Assembly: GCF_037076345.1 (NCBI RefSeq)
Contig: NZ_AP024702.1
Span: 4,216,001 to 4,280,000 of the forward strand
From: Haloferula helveola
Lineage (GTDB): Bacteria > Verrucomicrobiota > Verrucomicrobiia > Verrucomicrobiales > Akkermansiaceae
Length of the DNA stretch: 64,000 nucleotides
Direction: 5' to 3'
The notes beneath the pieces are model-generated. The model made no database searches and was not told where the DNA came from. It saw nothing but the letters and a program-made list of their open reading frames with translations. The position numbers were made by a program, and so were the translations under genes. This document shows, piece by piece, positions 44,631-52,880 of this stretch. Every line of letters begins with the position of its first letter. Positions within the stretch are counted from its first letter, which is position 1.

Positions 44631-45383
44631 TCACACGCCCCGGCGGTCGCCCCACAGCCGGACGTGGAGACGGTCCGAGAACCTCCACCCGCGGGCGACG
44701 CAGGCCTCGGCGAGTTCGGCGGCGTGGCGGTCGAGCTCGGCGCCGGTCCGGCCCTCGGGCATCAGCAAGATCCGCTCGGGCCGGATCCGGAAGCGCTCGG
44801 CGAGTTCGTCGATTTCCCGCAGATCGTCGGGGCTGGCGGCGACGAACTTGAACCACGCCTTGGGGCTGGCGGCGAAATATTCAAGGGCTCCGGGGACGAG
44901 CCGGAGCGAGGGATCCATGCCGGAATTGGCGAGTTTCGGGGAAACGTTGAACTGGTCGACCGCTTCCGCGAAGGCATCGGACGGGATCCGGGTGCCGTTG
45001 GTCTCGACTTCGAACGCCCATGCTTCGGAGCCGTCGCGGAGCAGACCGATGAGTTCCAGCCAGCCACTTTCCTGCAAGAGCGGTTCGCCGCCGGTCAGAA
45101 CGACGCGTCGGGGCGGGAGCGGACGGACGACGTCGGCGATCGCTTCAGGGGAGATCTCGATCGTGACGTCCTCCTTGCGGTGCTTGGCGTAGCCCGGACG
45201 GGTGTCGAAGTCGTGCTTCCAAGGAGTTCCTTCAAAGTTCCAAGTGTAATCGGTGTCGCACCAGCGGCAGTGAAGGTTGCAGCGGGAGGCGCGGATGAAT
45301 GTCGCGGGCAGGCCAGCCGACACGCCCTCGCCTTGGAGGGTGTGGAAAATCTCGGGGCCGTCGTTGAGTTTCGCGAGCTTCAT
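44631..45383 (-). CDS. queE: 7-carboxy-7-deazaguanine synthase (radical SAM)
   Basis: A 250-aa protein with the QueE organisation. The start ATG at 45383 gives MKLAKLNDGPEIFHTLQGEG, in which the TLQGEG motif is typical of the N-terminus. The radical-SAM cluster ligands are in CNLHCRWC (CX3CX2C), followed by DTDYTWNF. LTGGEPLLQ and FEVETNGT are the GGE and SAM-contact motifs. The enzyme converts 6-carboxytetrahydropterin to 7-carboxy-7-deazaguanine on the way to preQ0 and queuosine in the cytoplasm. No other queuosine gene is near in this window. Confidence 0.92.
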   Translation of the reverse strand: MKLAKLNDGPEIFHTLQGEGVSAGLPATFIRASRCNLHCRWCDTDYTWNFEGTPWKHDFDTRPGYAKHRKEDVTIEISPEAIADVVRPLPPRRVVLTGGEPLLQESGWLELIGLLRDGSEAWAFEVETNGTRIPSDAFAEAVDQFNVSPKLANSGMDPSLRLVPGALEYFAASPKAWFKFVAASPDDLREIDELAERFRIRPERILLMPEGRTGAELDRHAAELAEACVARGWRFSDRLHVRLWGDRRGV

Positions 45384-45400
45384 CGGGGCGAGGCCAATGA

Positions 45401-45427
45401 ACCGCCAAGACGCCGAGGTCGCCAAGG
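45401..45427 (+). repeat. Single CGCCAAG-type repeat
   Basis: ACCGCCAAGACGCCGAGGTC and the following GCCAAGG closely match one arm of the palindromic element at 42573-42657. It sits just upstream of the queE start. A single arm only; no partner arm was seen nearby. Confidence 0.6.
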
Positions 45428-45519
45428 ATGGAGTTTCGGGTGCTGTAGGCGGACCGCGCGGCTCCGACCGCGCCCCGGAGCATTGGCGGGGAGATCCGTG
45501 GGGCGGGTTGTAACCGGTG

Positions 45520-45649
45520 ATGAGGGGTCAGTGGCCGGTGGTCGGTTTGTAGGTATCGGCTATTCGGGTGATCCATGGGCTTAGGCTCCGGGGCGCGACT
45601 GGGGTCGCGCGGTCCTTTGTTGGAACTTGGAACTTGGAACTTGGAACTT
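45520..45649. repeat. Low-complexity intergenic repeats including (TTGGAAC)4
   Basis: GGTCAGTGGCCGGTGGTCGG near 45524-45544 is followed at 45620-45649 by four exact tandem copies of the 7-bp unit TTGGAAC plus a partial fifth. Translated on the minus strand the tandem gives KFQVPSSKFQ, a spurious peptide often reported from the same intergenic repeats in other environmental bacteria. The stretch lies in the 284-bp gap between the divergent queE and PduO-type genes. No function is known; the tandem could be slippage-prone. Confidence 0.8.
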
Positions 45650-45667
45650 CGGGCTGAAGCTCGGGGC

Positions 45668-46195
45668 ATGAGCATCATCACGGGACGGGGAGATTCGGGG
45701 GAGACCGACCTGCTGTTCGGAAAGCGTGCACCGAAAACCGGGCTGCGGGTCGAGGCGCTCGGGGCGGTGGACGAATTGAATTCGGCCCTCGGTTTGGCTC
45801 GTGCCGCTGGACTGGCGCCGGGGCTGGAGGAAGTCGTCGACGCGGTGCAGGGGAAGCTGGTCGGCCTGATGGGGCAACTCGCGTGTCTGCCCGAAGATGA
45901 AGCGCTCTACGAAGAAAAGGGGTTTGCCAAGGTGACCGATGCCGACGTGGCATGGCTGGAGCAACGGGCGAAGGAATACGAGAGCCGTGGCGTGCGGTTC
46001 GAAGGATGGGCCCGTCCCGGAGTCGAGCATTCGGTGGCGAGGGCCGGCTTGGATGTGGCGCGGTCGGTGGCGCGTCGGGCCGAGCGGCGGGTTTGGGAGC
46101 TCCACGAAAGCGAAGGACCGCTGCCGGAATCGGTGCGGCTCTACTTCAACCGGCTCTCGGATTTACTGTGGATTCTCGCCCGGTTGGACGGCTGA
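45668..46195 (+). CDS. PduO-type cob(I)alamin adenosyltransferase
   Basis: A 175-aa cytoplasmic enzyme. TGRGDSGETDLLFGKR at the N-terminus matches the family's TxTGDxGxTxLFGG phosphate loop with small changes, VEALGAVDELNSALGLAR is the conserved second block, and VARRAERRVWELHESEGPLP with YFNRLSDLLWILARL is the conserved C-terminal helix pair. It transfers the adenosyl group of ATP to reduced cobalamin, making coenzyme B12. ATG at 45668 is the first that places the phosphate loop near the N-terminus; the longer reading frame extends through the tandem repeat. Its 3' end overlaps the convergent Smr gene by 33 bp. Confidence 0.88.
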   Translation: MSIITGRGDSGETDLLFGKRAPKTGLRVEALGAVDELNSALGLARAAGLAPGLEEVVDAVQGKLVGLMGQLACLPEDEALYEEKGFAKVTDADVAWLEQRAKEYESRGVRFEGWARPGVEHSVARAGLDVARSVARRAERRVWELHESEGPLPESVRLYFNRLSDLLWILARLDG

Positions 46196-46513
46196 AGACC
46201 GGGCTTTGAGGTAGACCCAGGTCGCGCCCCAGCCGCCGGATCCTTCACCGGCGGGAAACTGGAAGGACTCGACCTCGGGCATCCGCCGTAGCAGGGCGTG
46301 CACCCCTTCGCGGAGGGTCCCCGTGCCCTTGCCGTGGATCACCCGGACCGACCGGATGCCCTCGCGACGGCATTCCGCCAGATACTCCGGGATCAGCTCA
46401 CCGATTTCCGACGGCCGGAAGGTGTGAAGGTCGAGTTCGGGCGTGATCGGCACTTGGTGGGGTTCTTCGTCCACACCGGGAAATTCCCGCAATTCCGCGG
46501 GGAAAGATACCAT
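46163..46513 (-). CDS. Small Smr-domain protein
   Basis: A 116-aa protein that is almost entirely an Smr (MutS2 C-terminal-like) domain. PELDLHTFRPSEIGELIPEYL carries the LDLH motif, and VRVIHGKGTGTLREGVHALL carries the HGxGxG motif. The C-terminal EGSGGWGATWVYLKAR completes the fold. Stand-alone Smr proteins act as RNA or DNA endonucleases or in ribosome rescue; which applies here is unknown. It is convergent with and overlaps the PduO-type gene (last 33 bp). Its start is about 50 bp upstream of the divergent tRNA-His gene. Confidence 0.9.
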   Translation of the reverse strand: MVSFPAELREFPGVDEEPHQVPITPELDLHTFRPSEIGELIPEYLAECRREGIRSVRVIHGKGTGTLREGVHALLRRMPEVESFQFPAGEGSGGWGATWVYLKARSSAVQPGENPQ

Positions 46514-46566
46514 TTTTCGCTTTCCAAAGCTCCGGGGCCACCTTAGTCATCCGCCCTCCGGTAACG

Positions 46567-46642
46567 GTGGCCGTAGCTCAGTTGGTAGAGCCCCGGATTG
46601 TGATTCCGGTTGTCGCGGGTTCGAGTCCCGTCGGTCACCCCA
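46567..46642 (+). tRNA. tRNA-His (anticodon GTG)
   Basis: A complete cloverleaf by eye: acceptor GTGGCCG (46567-46573) pairs with CGGTCAC (46632-46638) with one G-T pair; the D-loop has GCTCAGTTGGTAGAGC; the anticodon stem CCGGA/TCCGG encloses TTGTGAT with anticodon GTG; and the T-arm is CGGGTTCGAGTCCCG. Discriminator C73 and the extra G before position 1 (46566) are tRNA-His identity features. CCA is encoded (46640-46642). It ends 60 bp before the rnc start on the same strand. Confidence 0.97.
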
Positions 46643-46702
46643 CCTTTTCCATCGGAAAGCATCGGGCTTTCGGGCGGAAGGGGCGGAAGTCCCGACAAAG
46701 TC

Positions 46703-47434
46703 ATGGAAAGTCTCGAGAGCCGACTCGATTACAAGTTTCGCAATTCGCTTCTCCTTGCCGAGGCGATGACCCACCCGAGTCTGGCGTATGAGTCCCAGCG
46801 CCCGCACTTCGACAACCAGCGGCTGGAATTCCTCGGTGACGCGGTCTTGCAGCTGATCCTGACCGAAGACCTCTTCAAGATGTTCCCCGACTTTCCCGAG
46901 GGGAAACTCACCAAGCTGCGCTCGCGGCTGGTATCCCGTCGGGCACTCGCGCGCTTCGCGCTGACGATCGATCTCGGAAGCTACGTGCTTCTCGGAAAAG
47001 GCGAGGAGGCCACAGGTGGTCGGCGTCGTGTGTCGACGCTGGCCGACGCCTTCGAGGCGCTGATTGGCGCGGTCTATTTGGACTCGGGCTACGAGCCGTG
47101 CCGCGAGTTGGTGTTGCGTCTCTTCCAGAAGGAAATCGAGGCACTCGCCGGAAGCCCGGAAGAGCGCAATCCGAAGGGCGAACTGCAAGAGTCGCTGCAG
47201 GCGATCCAGCCGGAGCCTCCGGTCTACGAGATCCTTAGTGAAACCGGGCCGGACCACCGCAAGGTGTTCCTCGCCCAGGTGTCATGGTGCGACCTCGTAC
47301 TCGCCGTCGGACGCGGCAAGAGCAAGAAGGAAGCCGAGGCCCGTGCCGCGCTCGAGGCGCTGAGGACGCGGGTTTGGGAGGATCCGTCCGCGGCCAAGTC
47401 CGAGCAGACGGAATCTCCGGAAGAAGCATCCTGA
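46703..47434 (+). CDS. rnc: Ribonuclease III
   Basis: A 243-aa double-strand-specific endoribonuclease. RNase III signature NQRLEFLGDAVLQLI with the conserved Glu and Asp, preceded by AMTHPSLAYESQ, and LADAFEALIGAVYLDSG with the catalytic Asp and Glu. The C-terminal dsRNA-binding domain lies at about 165-235 (NPKGELQESLQAIQPEPPVY, GKSKKEAEARAALEAL). The start ATG at 46703 gives the usual MESLESRLDYKF; the open frame extends upstream through the tRNA gene and is not used. It matures rRNA and cuts structured RNAs in the cytoplasm. The tRNA-His gene just before may share its transcript, which has no obvious intervening terminator. Confidence 0.95.
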   Translation: MESLESRLDYKFRNSLLLAEAMTHPSLAYESQRPHFDNQRLEFLGDAVLQLILTEDLFKMFPDFPEGKLTKLRSRLVSRRALARFALTIDLGSYVLLGKGEEATGGRRRVSTLADAFEALIGAVYLDSGYEPCRELVLRLFQKEIEALAGSPEERNPKGELQESLQAIQPEPPVYEILSETGPDHRKVFLAQVSWCDLVLAVGRGKSKKEAEARAALEALRTRVWEDPSAAKSEQTESPEEAS

Positions 47435-47441
47435 GCGAAGC

Positions 47442-48305
47442 TCAGGCGCGCATCTTCGAGTAGGCGCGAAGGTAGCCGACGCACTGCGCGATCTCGGGCT
47501 GGTTGGTCGCCCAGTTGTGCTCGTACTCGATCGAAACGTTGCCGGCGAAGCCGTGTTTGCGGACCTCGTCGAGGATCGCGATGTTGTCGATGATTCCGGT
47601 TCCGAACGGCCGGTCGTGGGTCCACTCCTCGATGGAAGCGCGTTCCTTCATGTGGAAGGCATGGACCCGCGGACCGACTTTCTTGATCACCTCGAGCGGG
47701 TCGAGTCCGGTGGTCGCCCAGTGGCCGATGTCGGCGCAGAAGCCGATGTTCTCGTGGCGGTCCTTGATCGTCTCGAGGATGTAGTCAGGATTCCACATCT
47801 TGTAGTTCGGCTTCTTCGGGTGATTGTGGAAGCAGACCTTGAGATCGTATTCCTTGGCGAGCTTCTCCAGCGTGTCGAGCGAGGCGATCTCTTCCGTGGT
47901 CACGCCATACAGGCCGAGTGCCTTGGCGAACTCGAAGGTCAGGCGGGCTTTTGCCTCGTCCTTCGGAATACCGGTGACTCCGAAGTTCACCGGGACAATT
48001 CCGTGCTTTTCGCATTGGGCGAGGATCGCCGGCGCCTGTTCGGCGACCTTGGCGGGGTCGACCTTGGCGTCGCCCAGTTCACCGCCGATCTTCTGACCGG
48101 GGAAAACCTCGACACCTCCGGCACCGGCCGCGGCGGCCATTTCGATGGCCTCGAACAGGGTGAACTGTCGGAACGACCAGCACTGGACCGAGATCGTGAA
48201 TCCGGCGGAGGTCAGGGCGCCATCCGTGATCGGCTTCCCGCTGGAGCGGAGGGCGAGCAGGGCGGAGGCGGCGGGAACCATGGTGAAAAGAGAACGGCGT
48301 TTCAT
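47442..48305 (-). CDS. Sugar phosphate isomerase/epimerase-like TIM-barrel protein
   Basis: A 287-aa protein with a leader (MKRRSLFTMVPAASALLAL) and the TIM-barrel AP-endonuclease-2/xylose-isomerase-like fold. Candidate metal ligands are in GVEVFPG (Glu), VCFHNHPKKP (His), CADIGHW (Asp/His), VHAFHMKE (His) and VSIEYEHN (Glu). It probably acts on a keto sugar or hydroxypyruvate-like compound in the periplasm. In this phylum such genes are usually found with oxidoreductases and DUF1501 or gluconolactonase genes. The 71-bp gap between its start and an inverted-repeat element shows no other gene. Convergent with rnc at a 7-bp spacing. Confidence 0.85.
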   Translation of the reverse strand: MKRRSLFTMVPAASALLALRSSGKPITDGALTSAGFTISVQCWSFRQFTLFEAIEMAAAAGAGGVEVFPGQKIGGELGDAKVDPAKVAEQAPAILAQCEKHGIVPVNFGVTGIPKDEAKARLTFEFAKALGLYGVTTEEIASLDTLEKLAKEYDLKVCFHNHPKKPNYKMWNPDYILETIKDRHENIGFCADIGHWATTGLDPLEVIKKVGPRVHAFHMKERASIEEWTHDRPFGTGIIDNIAILDEVRKHGFAGNVSIEYEHNWATNQPEIAQCVGYLRAYSKMRA

Positions 48306-48375
48306 GGGGTGAGTGGAGGCTATGAAGTTGAGACGCCATGTGACCAGCCCGTCTTTCCGGCACTTCTCAGGAATC

Positions 48376-48514
48376 TGGAGTGCGGTGGCAGAGGGAGCCT
48401 GCGACCGTGGACACCGCTTTTGACGGTGAAGCGGAACAAGAGGGCGACGATTGCCGCTCAGGTGGCTCGAAAGCGGTGTCGCCACCCCTGCCGGGGTTCT
48501 GCCACCGCACTCCA
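48376..48514. repeat. 139-bp inverted-repeat element
   Basis: Perfect 17-bp outer arms: TGGAGTGCGGTGGCAGA (48376-48392) and its reverse complement (48498-48514). Inside are 11-bp inner arms GACACCGCTTT (48410-48420) and AAAGCGGTGTC (48470-48480). The nested design could fold as a long hairpin with a 49-base central loop. There is no open reading frame that looks real inside. It lies 24 bp past the stop of the DUF1501 gene. Best described as a REP/MITE-like element; the mobiliser is unknown. Confidence 0.85.
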
Positions 48515-48537
48515 AATGAAGAGCGGTGGAGCCGCCG

Positions 48538-50019
48538 TCAGGCGAGGATGTCCTTGACGATCCGGGCCGGCTTCACGCCGGTCAGCCGCTGATCGAGCCC
48601 TTGGAACGGGAAAGCGAGGCGTTTGTGCTCGAAGCCGACCAACTGCAGCAAGGTGGCGTGGAAGTCGCGGATGTGCACCGGGTCGCTGGCGGCCAGATAG
48701 CCCATGTCGTCGGTCTCGCCGTAGGTCATGCCCGGCTTCACACCGGCGCCCGCCATCCACAGGGTGAAGGCATTCGGGTTGTGGTCGCGGCCGACGAACG
48801 CGTTCCGTTCTCCGCCGCCGCGGTTTTCCTGCATCGGGGTGCGGCCGAACTCGCCACCCCAGACCACGAGGGTGTCATCGAGCATGCCGCGCTGGTCGAG
48901 GTCGGTGAGCAGGGCGGAGATCGGCTTGTCGATCGAGTCGCACTTGCTCTTGAAGCCGTGGTTGATGGCCTCGTTCTTGTTCGATCCGTGCGAGTCCCAA
49001 CCCCAGTCGAAGAGCTGGATGAAACGGACGCCGTTTTCGGCAAGCCTTCGGGCGAGCAGGCAGTTGTTGGCGAACGACTCCTTGCCCGGCTGCGTGCCGT
49101 ACATCTCGTGGATGTGCGCAGGTTCGTCGTCGATGGTCATGACTTCCGGAACCGAGACCTGCATGCGGAAGGCCATTTCGTACTGTGCGATCCGGGTGAC
49201 GGTTTCGGGGTCGTTGAAGTCGGCGTGGGTCTGCTCGTTGAGCGTCTTGAGCGAATCGAGCGCCGCGCGACGGATCTCCCGATTGACGCCTTGAGGATTG
49301 GCGGCGTTGAGCACGGGGTCGCCGGCGGAGCGGCATTGCACGCCTTGATAGACCGAAGGCAGGAAGCCGCTGCCCCAAAGCGACGCGCCGACCCGCGGCA
49401 GGCGGCCGCCGGAGATCAGGACCATGAAGCCGGGAAGGTTCTGGTTCTCGGTGCCGAGACCCCACGTGACCCACGAGCCCATCGACGGGTAGCCGAGGTT
49501 CTGGTTGCCGGTGTGGACGAGCAGCTGGGCCGGGCCGTGGTTGAACTGGTCCGTCTGCATCGTCTTGATGAAGCACATCTTGTCGGCGTGTTTCGCAAGC
49601 TCCGGCAGCCGGTCCGAAATCCATGCGCCGGACTGCCCGTGTTGTTTGAACTCGAACTGCGGTCCGAGCATCTTCGGCACCCCTTGGATGAAGGCGAATC
49701 GCTGGCCTTCGAGGTATTCCTGCGGGCAATCCTTGCCGTCGTATTTCTGCAGCTGCGGCTTGTAGTCGAAGAGCTCGAGTTGGCTCGGTGCGCCGACCAT
49801 GTGCAGGTAAATCACGCGCTTCACCTTCGGCGGAAGGGTCGGTGAGAGGGATGCCAGCGGGTTGGACGGATCGTGGTCGATCTTCAGGATGCCGGAGCCG
49901 GAAGCGATGCCTTGCGAAGCCAGCCACATGCCGCCGAGGCCGGTCGTGCAGTCACGCAGGAAATGCCGGCGCGTGACGTGGCGGAGCTGTTCGGTCTGGA
50001 GATGCTGAAAAAGATTCAT
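48538..50019 (-). CDS. DUF1501 protein with Tat signal
   Basis: A 493-aa DUF1501 protein. The start ATG at 50019 overlaps the DUF1553 stop (ATGA). N-terminal VTRRHFLRDCTTGLGGMWLA is a classical twin-arginine export signal. The fold landmarks are VIYLHMVGAPSQLELFDYKP, MCFIKTMQTDQFNHGPAQLL, GVRFIQLFDWGWDSHGSNKN, and VWGGEFGRTPMQENRGGGERN with GRDHNP near the C-terminus. The protein should act in the periplasm or outer envelope with the DUF1549/DUF1553 cytochrome encoded just upstream. It belongs to the four-gene ECF/FecR unit and is distinct from, and longer than, the other DUF1501 protein in the window. Confidence 0.94.
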   Translation of the reverse strand: MNLFQHLQTEQLRHVTRRHFLRDCTTGLGGMWLASQGIASGSGILKIDHDPSNPLASLSPTLPPKVKRVIYLHMVGAPSQLELFDYKPQLQKYDGKDCPQEYLEGQRFAFIQGVPKMLGPQFEFKQHGQSGAWISDRLPELAKHADKMCFIKTMQTDQFNHGPAQLLVHTGNQNLGYPSMGSWVTWGLGTENQNLPGFMVLISGGRLPRVGASLWGSGFLPSVYQGVQCRSAGDPVLNAANPQGVNREIRRAALDSLKTLNEQTHADFNDPETVTRIAQYEMAFRMQVSVPEVMTIDDEPAHIHEMYGTQPGKESFANNCLLARRLAENGVRFIQLFDWGWDSHGSNKNEAINHGFKSKCDSIDKPISALLTDLDQRGMLDDTLVVWGGEFGRTPMQENRGGGERNAFVGRDHNPNAFTLWMAGAGVKPGMTYGETDDMGYLAASDPVHIRDFHATLLQLVGFEHKRLAFPFQGLDQRLTGVKPARIVKDILA

Positions 50020-52880
50020 CGGGTGAGGGCTTCGTCGAGGTTGAGCATGACCGAGGCGACAATCGTGAATGCGGCGCCGTCGGGTGTGCCGGCCATGCCC
50101 TTCATGAGCTTCGGGTCGGCAGCGTATTTCGCTTCGAGTTCGTGGTAGAGGCGGACGAGTTCCTTCAGGCGTTCGGGCGATGCCTTGCGGGATGTCGCTG
50201 CGCGGTAGCCGAAGGCGAGCCGGTCTTCGAGGTCTCCGTCGGCATCGTATTTCATCCGGCGGGCGAGACCTTTCGCGCACTCCTCGAAAGCGGGATCGTT
50301 GAGGATCGCGAGCGCCTGGAGGGGGGTGTTGGAAACGATGCGGCGCTTGGAGCAGGTCTCTCGGGTCGGCGCGTCGAAGGTGACGAAAGTCGGGTAGGGG
50401 ATACTGCGTTTCCAGTAGGTGTAGACGGAACGCCGGTAGCGGTCAGCGTCGCCTTCCTGCGGGGTTTTCCACGGGTCGCTGGAGAAGGGTTTCCAGACGC
50501 CGTCGGGGATCGGCGGATGGACGGGTGGGCCGCCGAGCTTGTCGCTCAGGAATCCGGCGACGGCGAGCGAGTGGTCGCGAACCATCTCGGCGGTGAGCCG
50601 CTGCCGAGGCCCGCGGGCGAGCAGTTGGTTGGACGGGTCGCGCTCTTCCAGTTCCGGGCGCACCACGGCCGATTGCCGGTAGGTGGCGCTGGTCGCGATC
50701 TCGCGCAGGAGGCGTTTCACGCTCCATTCCATGTCGGTGCTGAAGCTGACTGCGAGGGTGTCGAGGAGCTCGGGATGGGTCGGTCTTTCGCCGGCGGAGC
50801 CGAAGTCCTCAGGAGTCGGCACGATGCCGGTGCCGAAGAGCTCGAGCCAGAAGCGGTTGACCGCAACCCGGGCCGTCAGCGGGTTCTCCGGCGAGGCGAT
50901 CCAGCGGGCCATCCGCAGGCGTGCCGGCTCGTCGGTATCCGGAAGCGGTGGGAAAACCTCCGGGGTGCCGGGTTGGACAAGGTCTCCCTTTTCGAGCCAG
51001 TTGCCGCGTTCGAAGATTCGCGTTTCGCGGGCGAACGCGGGGTCGCGTTCCTTCATGATCGGAACGGAGGTCGACGGCAGCTGCTTCAGCTTCGCCCGGG
51101 CGTCGGCGATCTGCTTGCGGTAGAGCAAGCCCGCTTCCGAATCGCGGTCGGTGATCCACACCGGTTGGTCGGTCAGGTAGAGGCGCCCGCGCTTCGATAC
51201 CATCGGGAAACTGGCGAGGATCGACGGGCCGTTGTCGAGGATCGCGCGGAGTTTGGATCCGGCGCCGAGCTTCAGCGGTGCCTCGAGCACGATCGTGCAG
51301 TGGCGGGGGCCGAAAGTCTTCGAGTAGGTGCCCCAGCCGCGATTGCTTCCCTTGAGCGAACCATTGGGATCGAAGAACGGATGCGGCTCGTCGGCGATGA
51401 TCTCGGCGAGCGGAACGGCGGTCGCCTGACCGTCCGGACCGACGACCTGCAGCGTGAACTTTTTCAGGATCGCACCCCACTCGGCCGAATGGGCGGCTTT
51501 CACGAGGTCCAGGGGAAGGAACTCGAGACGCACTGCGGTGAGCTGGGCCAGATCCGTCGGTACGGCAATATCGAGCTGGTAGCTGGCGCCGGCCGCGACG
51601 TTCGAGTCGGCCCGGTATTCGCTGATGCCGTTTTCCTCGACGATGCTCAGGGTTGCTTTCGTACCGACAGCCTTGGTGATCTTCGCAGGCTTCCAGTCGG
51701 AGCGTTCATCGATCTTCAGGTGCCGTTGGTGAAGCTTTTCCTGGGCTTCCTCGATCTGGTTCTGGAACTCGTTTGCCGCGGCATAGTGGGTCTTGTCATT
51801 GGGCACGGTCAGCTTTGGAAACTCCTCGCTCAGGTCGGCGTCGGCCGTTTGGTTGAAGAAAGCCGTGAAGTGGTAGAACTCCTCGTGGCGGACCGGGTCG
51901 TAGGGGTGGCTGTGGCATTGCACGCAGCCCATGGTCACGCCCTGCCAGACTTCCCAGGTCGTGTTGACCCGGTCGATCACGGCCGCGACGCGGAACTCCT
52001 CGTCGTCGGTTCCGCCCTCGTCGTTCGACTGGCTGAGACGGTGAAATGCCGTGGCGAGTTTCTGCTCCAGCGTTGCGTTCGGGATCAGGTCGCCGGCGAG
52101 CTGGTCGATCGTGAACCGGTCGAAGGGAAGGTCGCGGTTGAAGGCGTTGACCAGCCAGTCGCGATATTTCCAAACGTCCCGACGACCGTCGACGCCGAGG
52201 CCTTCGGAGTCGGCGTAGCGCGCCAGATCCATCCACACGCTGGTCCATCGCTCGCCGAAGGCAGGGGAGGCGAGCAGGCGGTCGATCTGCTTCTCGTAAG
52301 CGTCGGGTGATTCGTCGGCGAGGAACGCGTCGAGTTCCGCGACGGTCGGTGGCAGGCCGGTCAGGTCGAGCGAAGCACGACGCAGGAGCAAGGCACGGTC
52401 TGCTTCGGGCGACGGCTTCAGGCCTTCCGCCTCGATACGCGCCAGCACGAACCGGTCAAGATCACGGATCGGCCAATCGGCTTGCTTGACTTCGGGGAGG
52501 CCGTGTTTCTCGGGCGCGACGAATGCCCAATGCTCGCCCCACTCGGCGCCTTCCTTGATCCACTGGCGGATCGTTTCGGTTTCCTCCTTCGACAGCGGCG
52601 GTCCGTGCTCCGGCTTCGGCATCACCTCATCCGGATCGGTGGAAAGGATGCGCACCATCATCTCGGACGCGTCCGGGTCACCCGGCACGATCACCGGCTT
52701 GCCCGACTCGCCTTTGCCGAGGGCCCGCTCGCGGTAGATGAAGGATACCTCGCCGGCGTCCTTCACGCCGCCATGGCAGGCGGTGCAGTTGGCGTTGAGG
52801 ATCGGACGGACTTCTTTGGCGAAGTCCACCTTGGCGTGCGCCGTGGTGGCGATCAGGGCGATGAGTGGGAGTCGGGTCAT
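50016..52880 (-). CDS. Exported cytochrome: PSCyt1, DUF1549, DUF1553
   Basis: A 954-aa protein. A short leader (MTRLPLIALIATTAHA) and PSCyt1 haem motif CTACHGG (32-38) open the chain. DUF1549 covers about 150-340 with LRRASLDLTGLPPT, WMDLARYADSEGLG and CVQCHSHPYDP near 320. A beta-rich middle section at about 400-600 holds ASYQLDIAVPTD and NRGWGTYSKTFGPRHCTIVL. DUF1553 runs from about 640 (ARWIASPENPLTARVAVNRFW) to the end. Both its ends overlap neighbours by four bases (ATGA). This is the typical long form of the family, with the carbohydrate-binding-like insert. The four-gene context with an ECF sigma/FecR pair points to induction by an outside signal. Confidence 0.93.
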   Translation of the reverse strand: MTRLPLIALIATTAHAKVDFAKEVRPILNANCTACHGGVKDAGEVSFIYRERALGKGESGKPVIVPGDPDASEMMVRILSTDPDEVMPKPEHGPPLSKEETETIRQWIKEGAEWGEHWAFVAPEKHGLPEVKQADWPIRDLDRFVLARIEAEGLKPSPEADRALLLRRASLDLTGLPPTVAELDAFLADESPDAYEKQIDRLLASPAFGERWTSVWMDLARYADSEGLGVDGRRDVWKYRDWLVNAFNRDLPFDRFTIDQLAGDLIPNATLEQKLATAFHRLSQSNDEGGTDDEEFRVAAVIDRVNTTWEVWQGVTMGCVQCHSHPYDPVRHEEFYHFTAFFNQTADADLSEEFPKLTVPNDKTHYAAANEFQNQIEEAQEKLHQRHLKIDERSDWKPAKITKAVGTKATLSIVEENGISEYRADSNVAAGASYQLDIAVPTDLAQLTAVRLEFLPLDLVKAAHSAEWGAILKKFTLQVVGPDGQATAVPLAEIIADEPHPFFDPNGSLKGSNRGWGTYSKTFGPRHCTIVLEAPLKLGAGSKLRAILDNGPSILASFPMVSKRGRLYLTDQPVWITDRDSEAGLLYRKQIADARAKLKQLPSTSVPIMKERDPAFARETRIFERGNWLEKGDLVQPGTPEVFPPLPDTDEPARLRMARWIASPENPLTARVAVNRFWLELFGTGIVPTPEDFGSAGERPTHPELLDTLAVSFSTDMEWSVKRLLREIATSATYRQSAVVRPELEERDPSNQLLARGPRQRLTAEMVRDHSLAVAGFLSDKLGGPPVHPPIPDGVWKPFSSDPWKTPQEGDADRYRRSVYTYWKRSIPYPTFVTFDAPTRETCSKRRIVSNTPLQALAILNDPAFEECAKGLARRMKYDADGDLEDRLAFGYRAATSRKASPERLKELVRLYHELEAKYAADPKLMKGMAGTPDGAAFTIVASVMLNLDEALTR

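Noticed and set aside
45620-45649. CRISPR-like repeats
   Set aside because: The units are 7 bp in direct tandem with no spacers; no cas gene is in the window.
45426-45667. Cobalamin riboswitch upstream of the PduO-type gene
   Set aside because: A GCCACTG-like box appears only on the opposite strand, and no set of paired helices around it fits; the region is better explained by low-complexity repeats.
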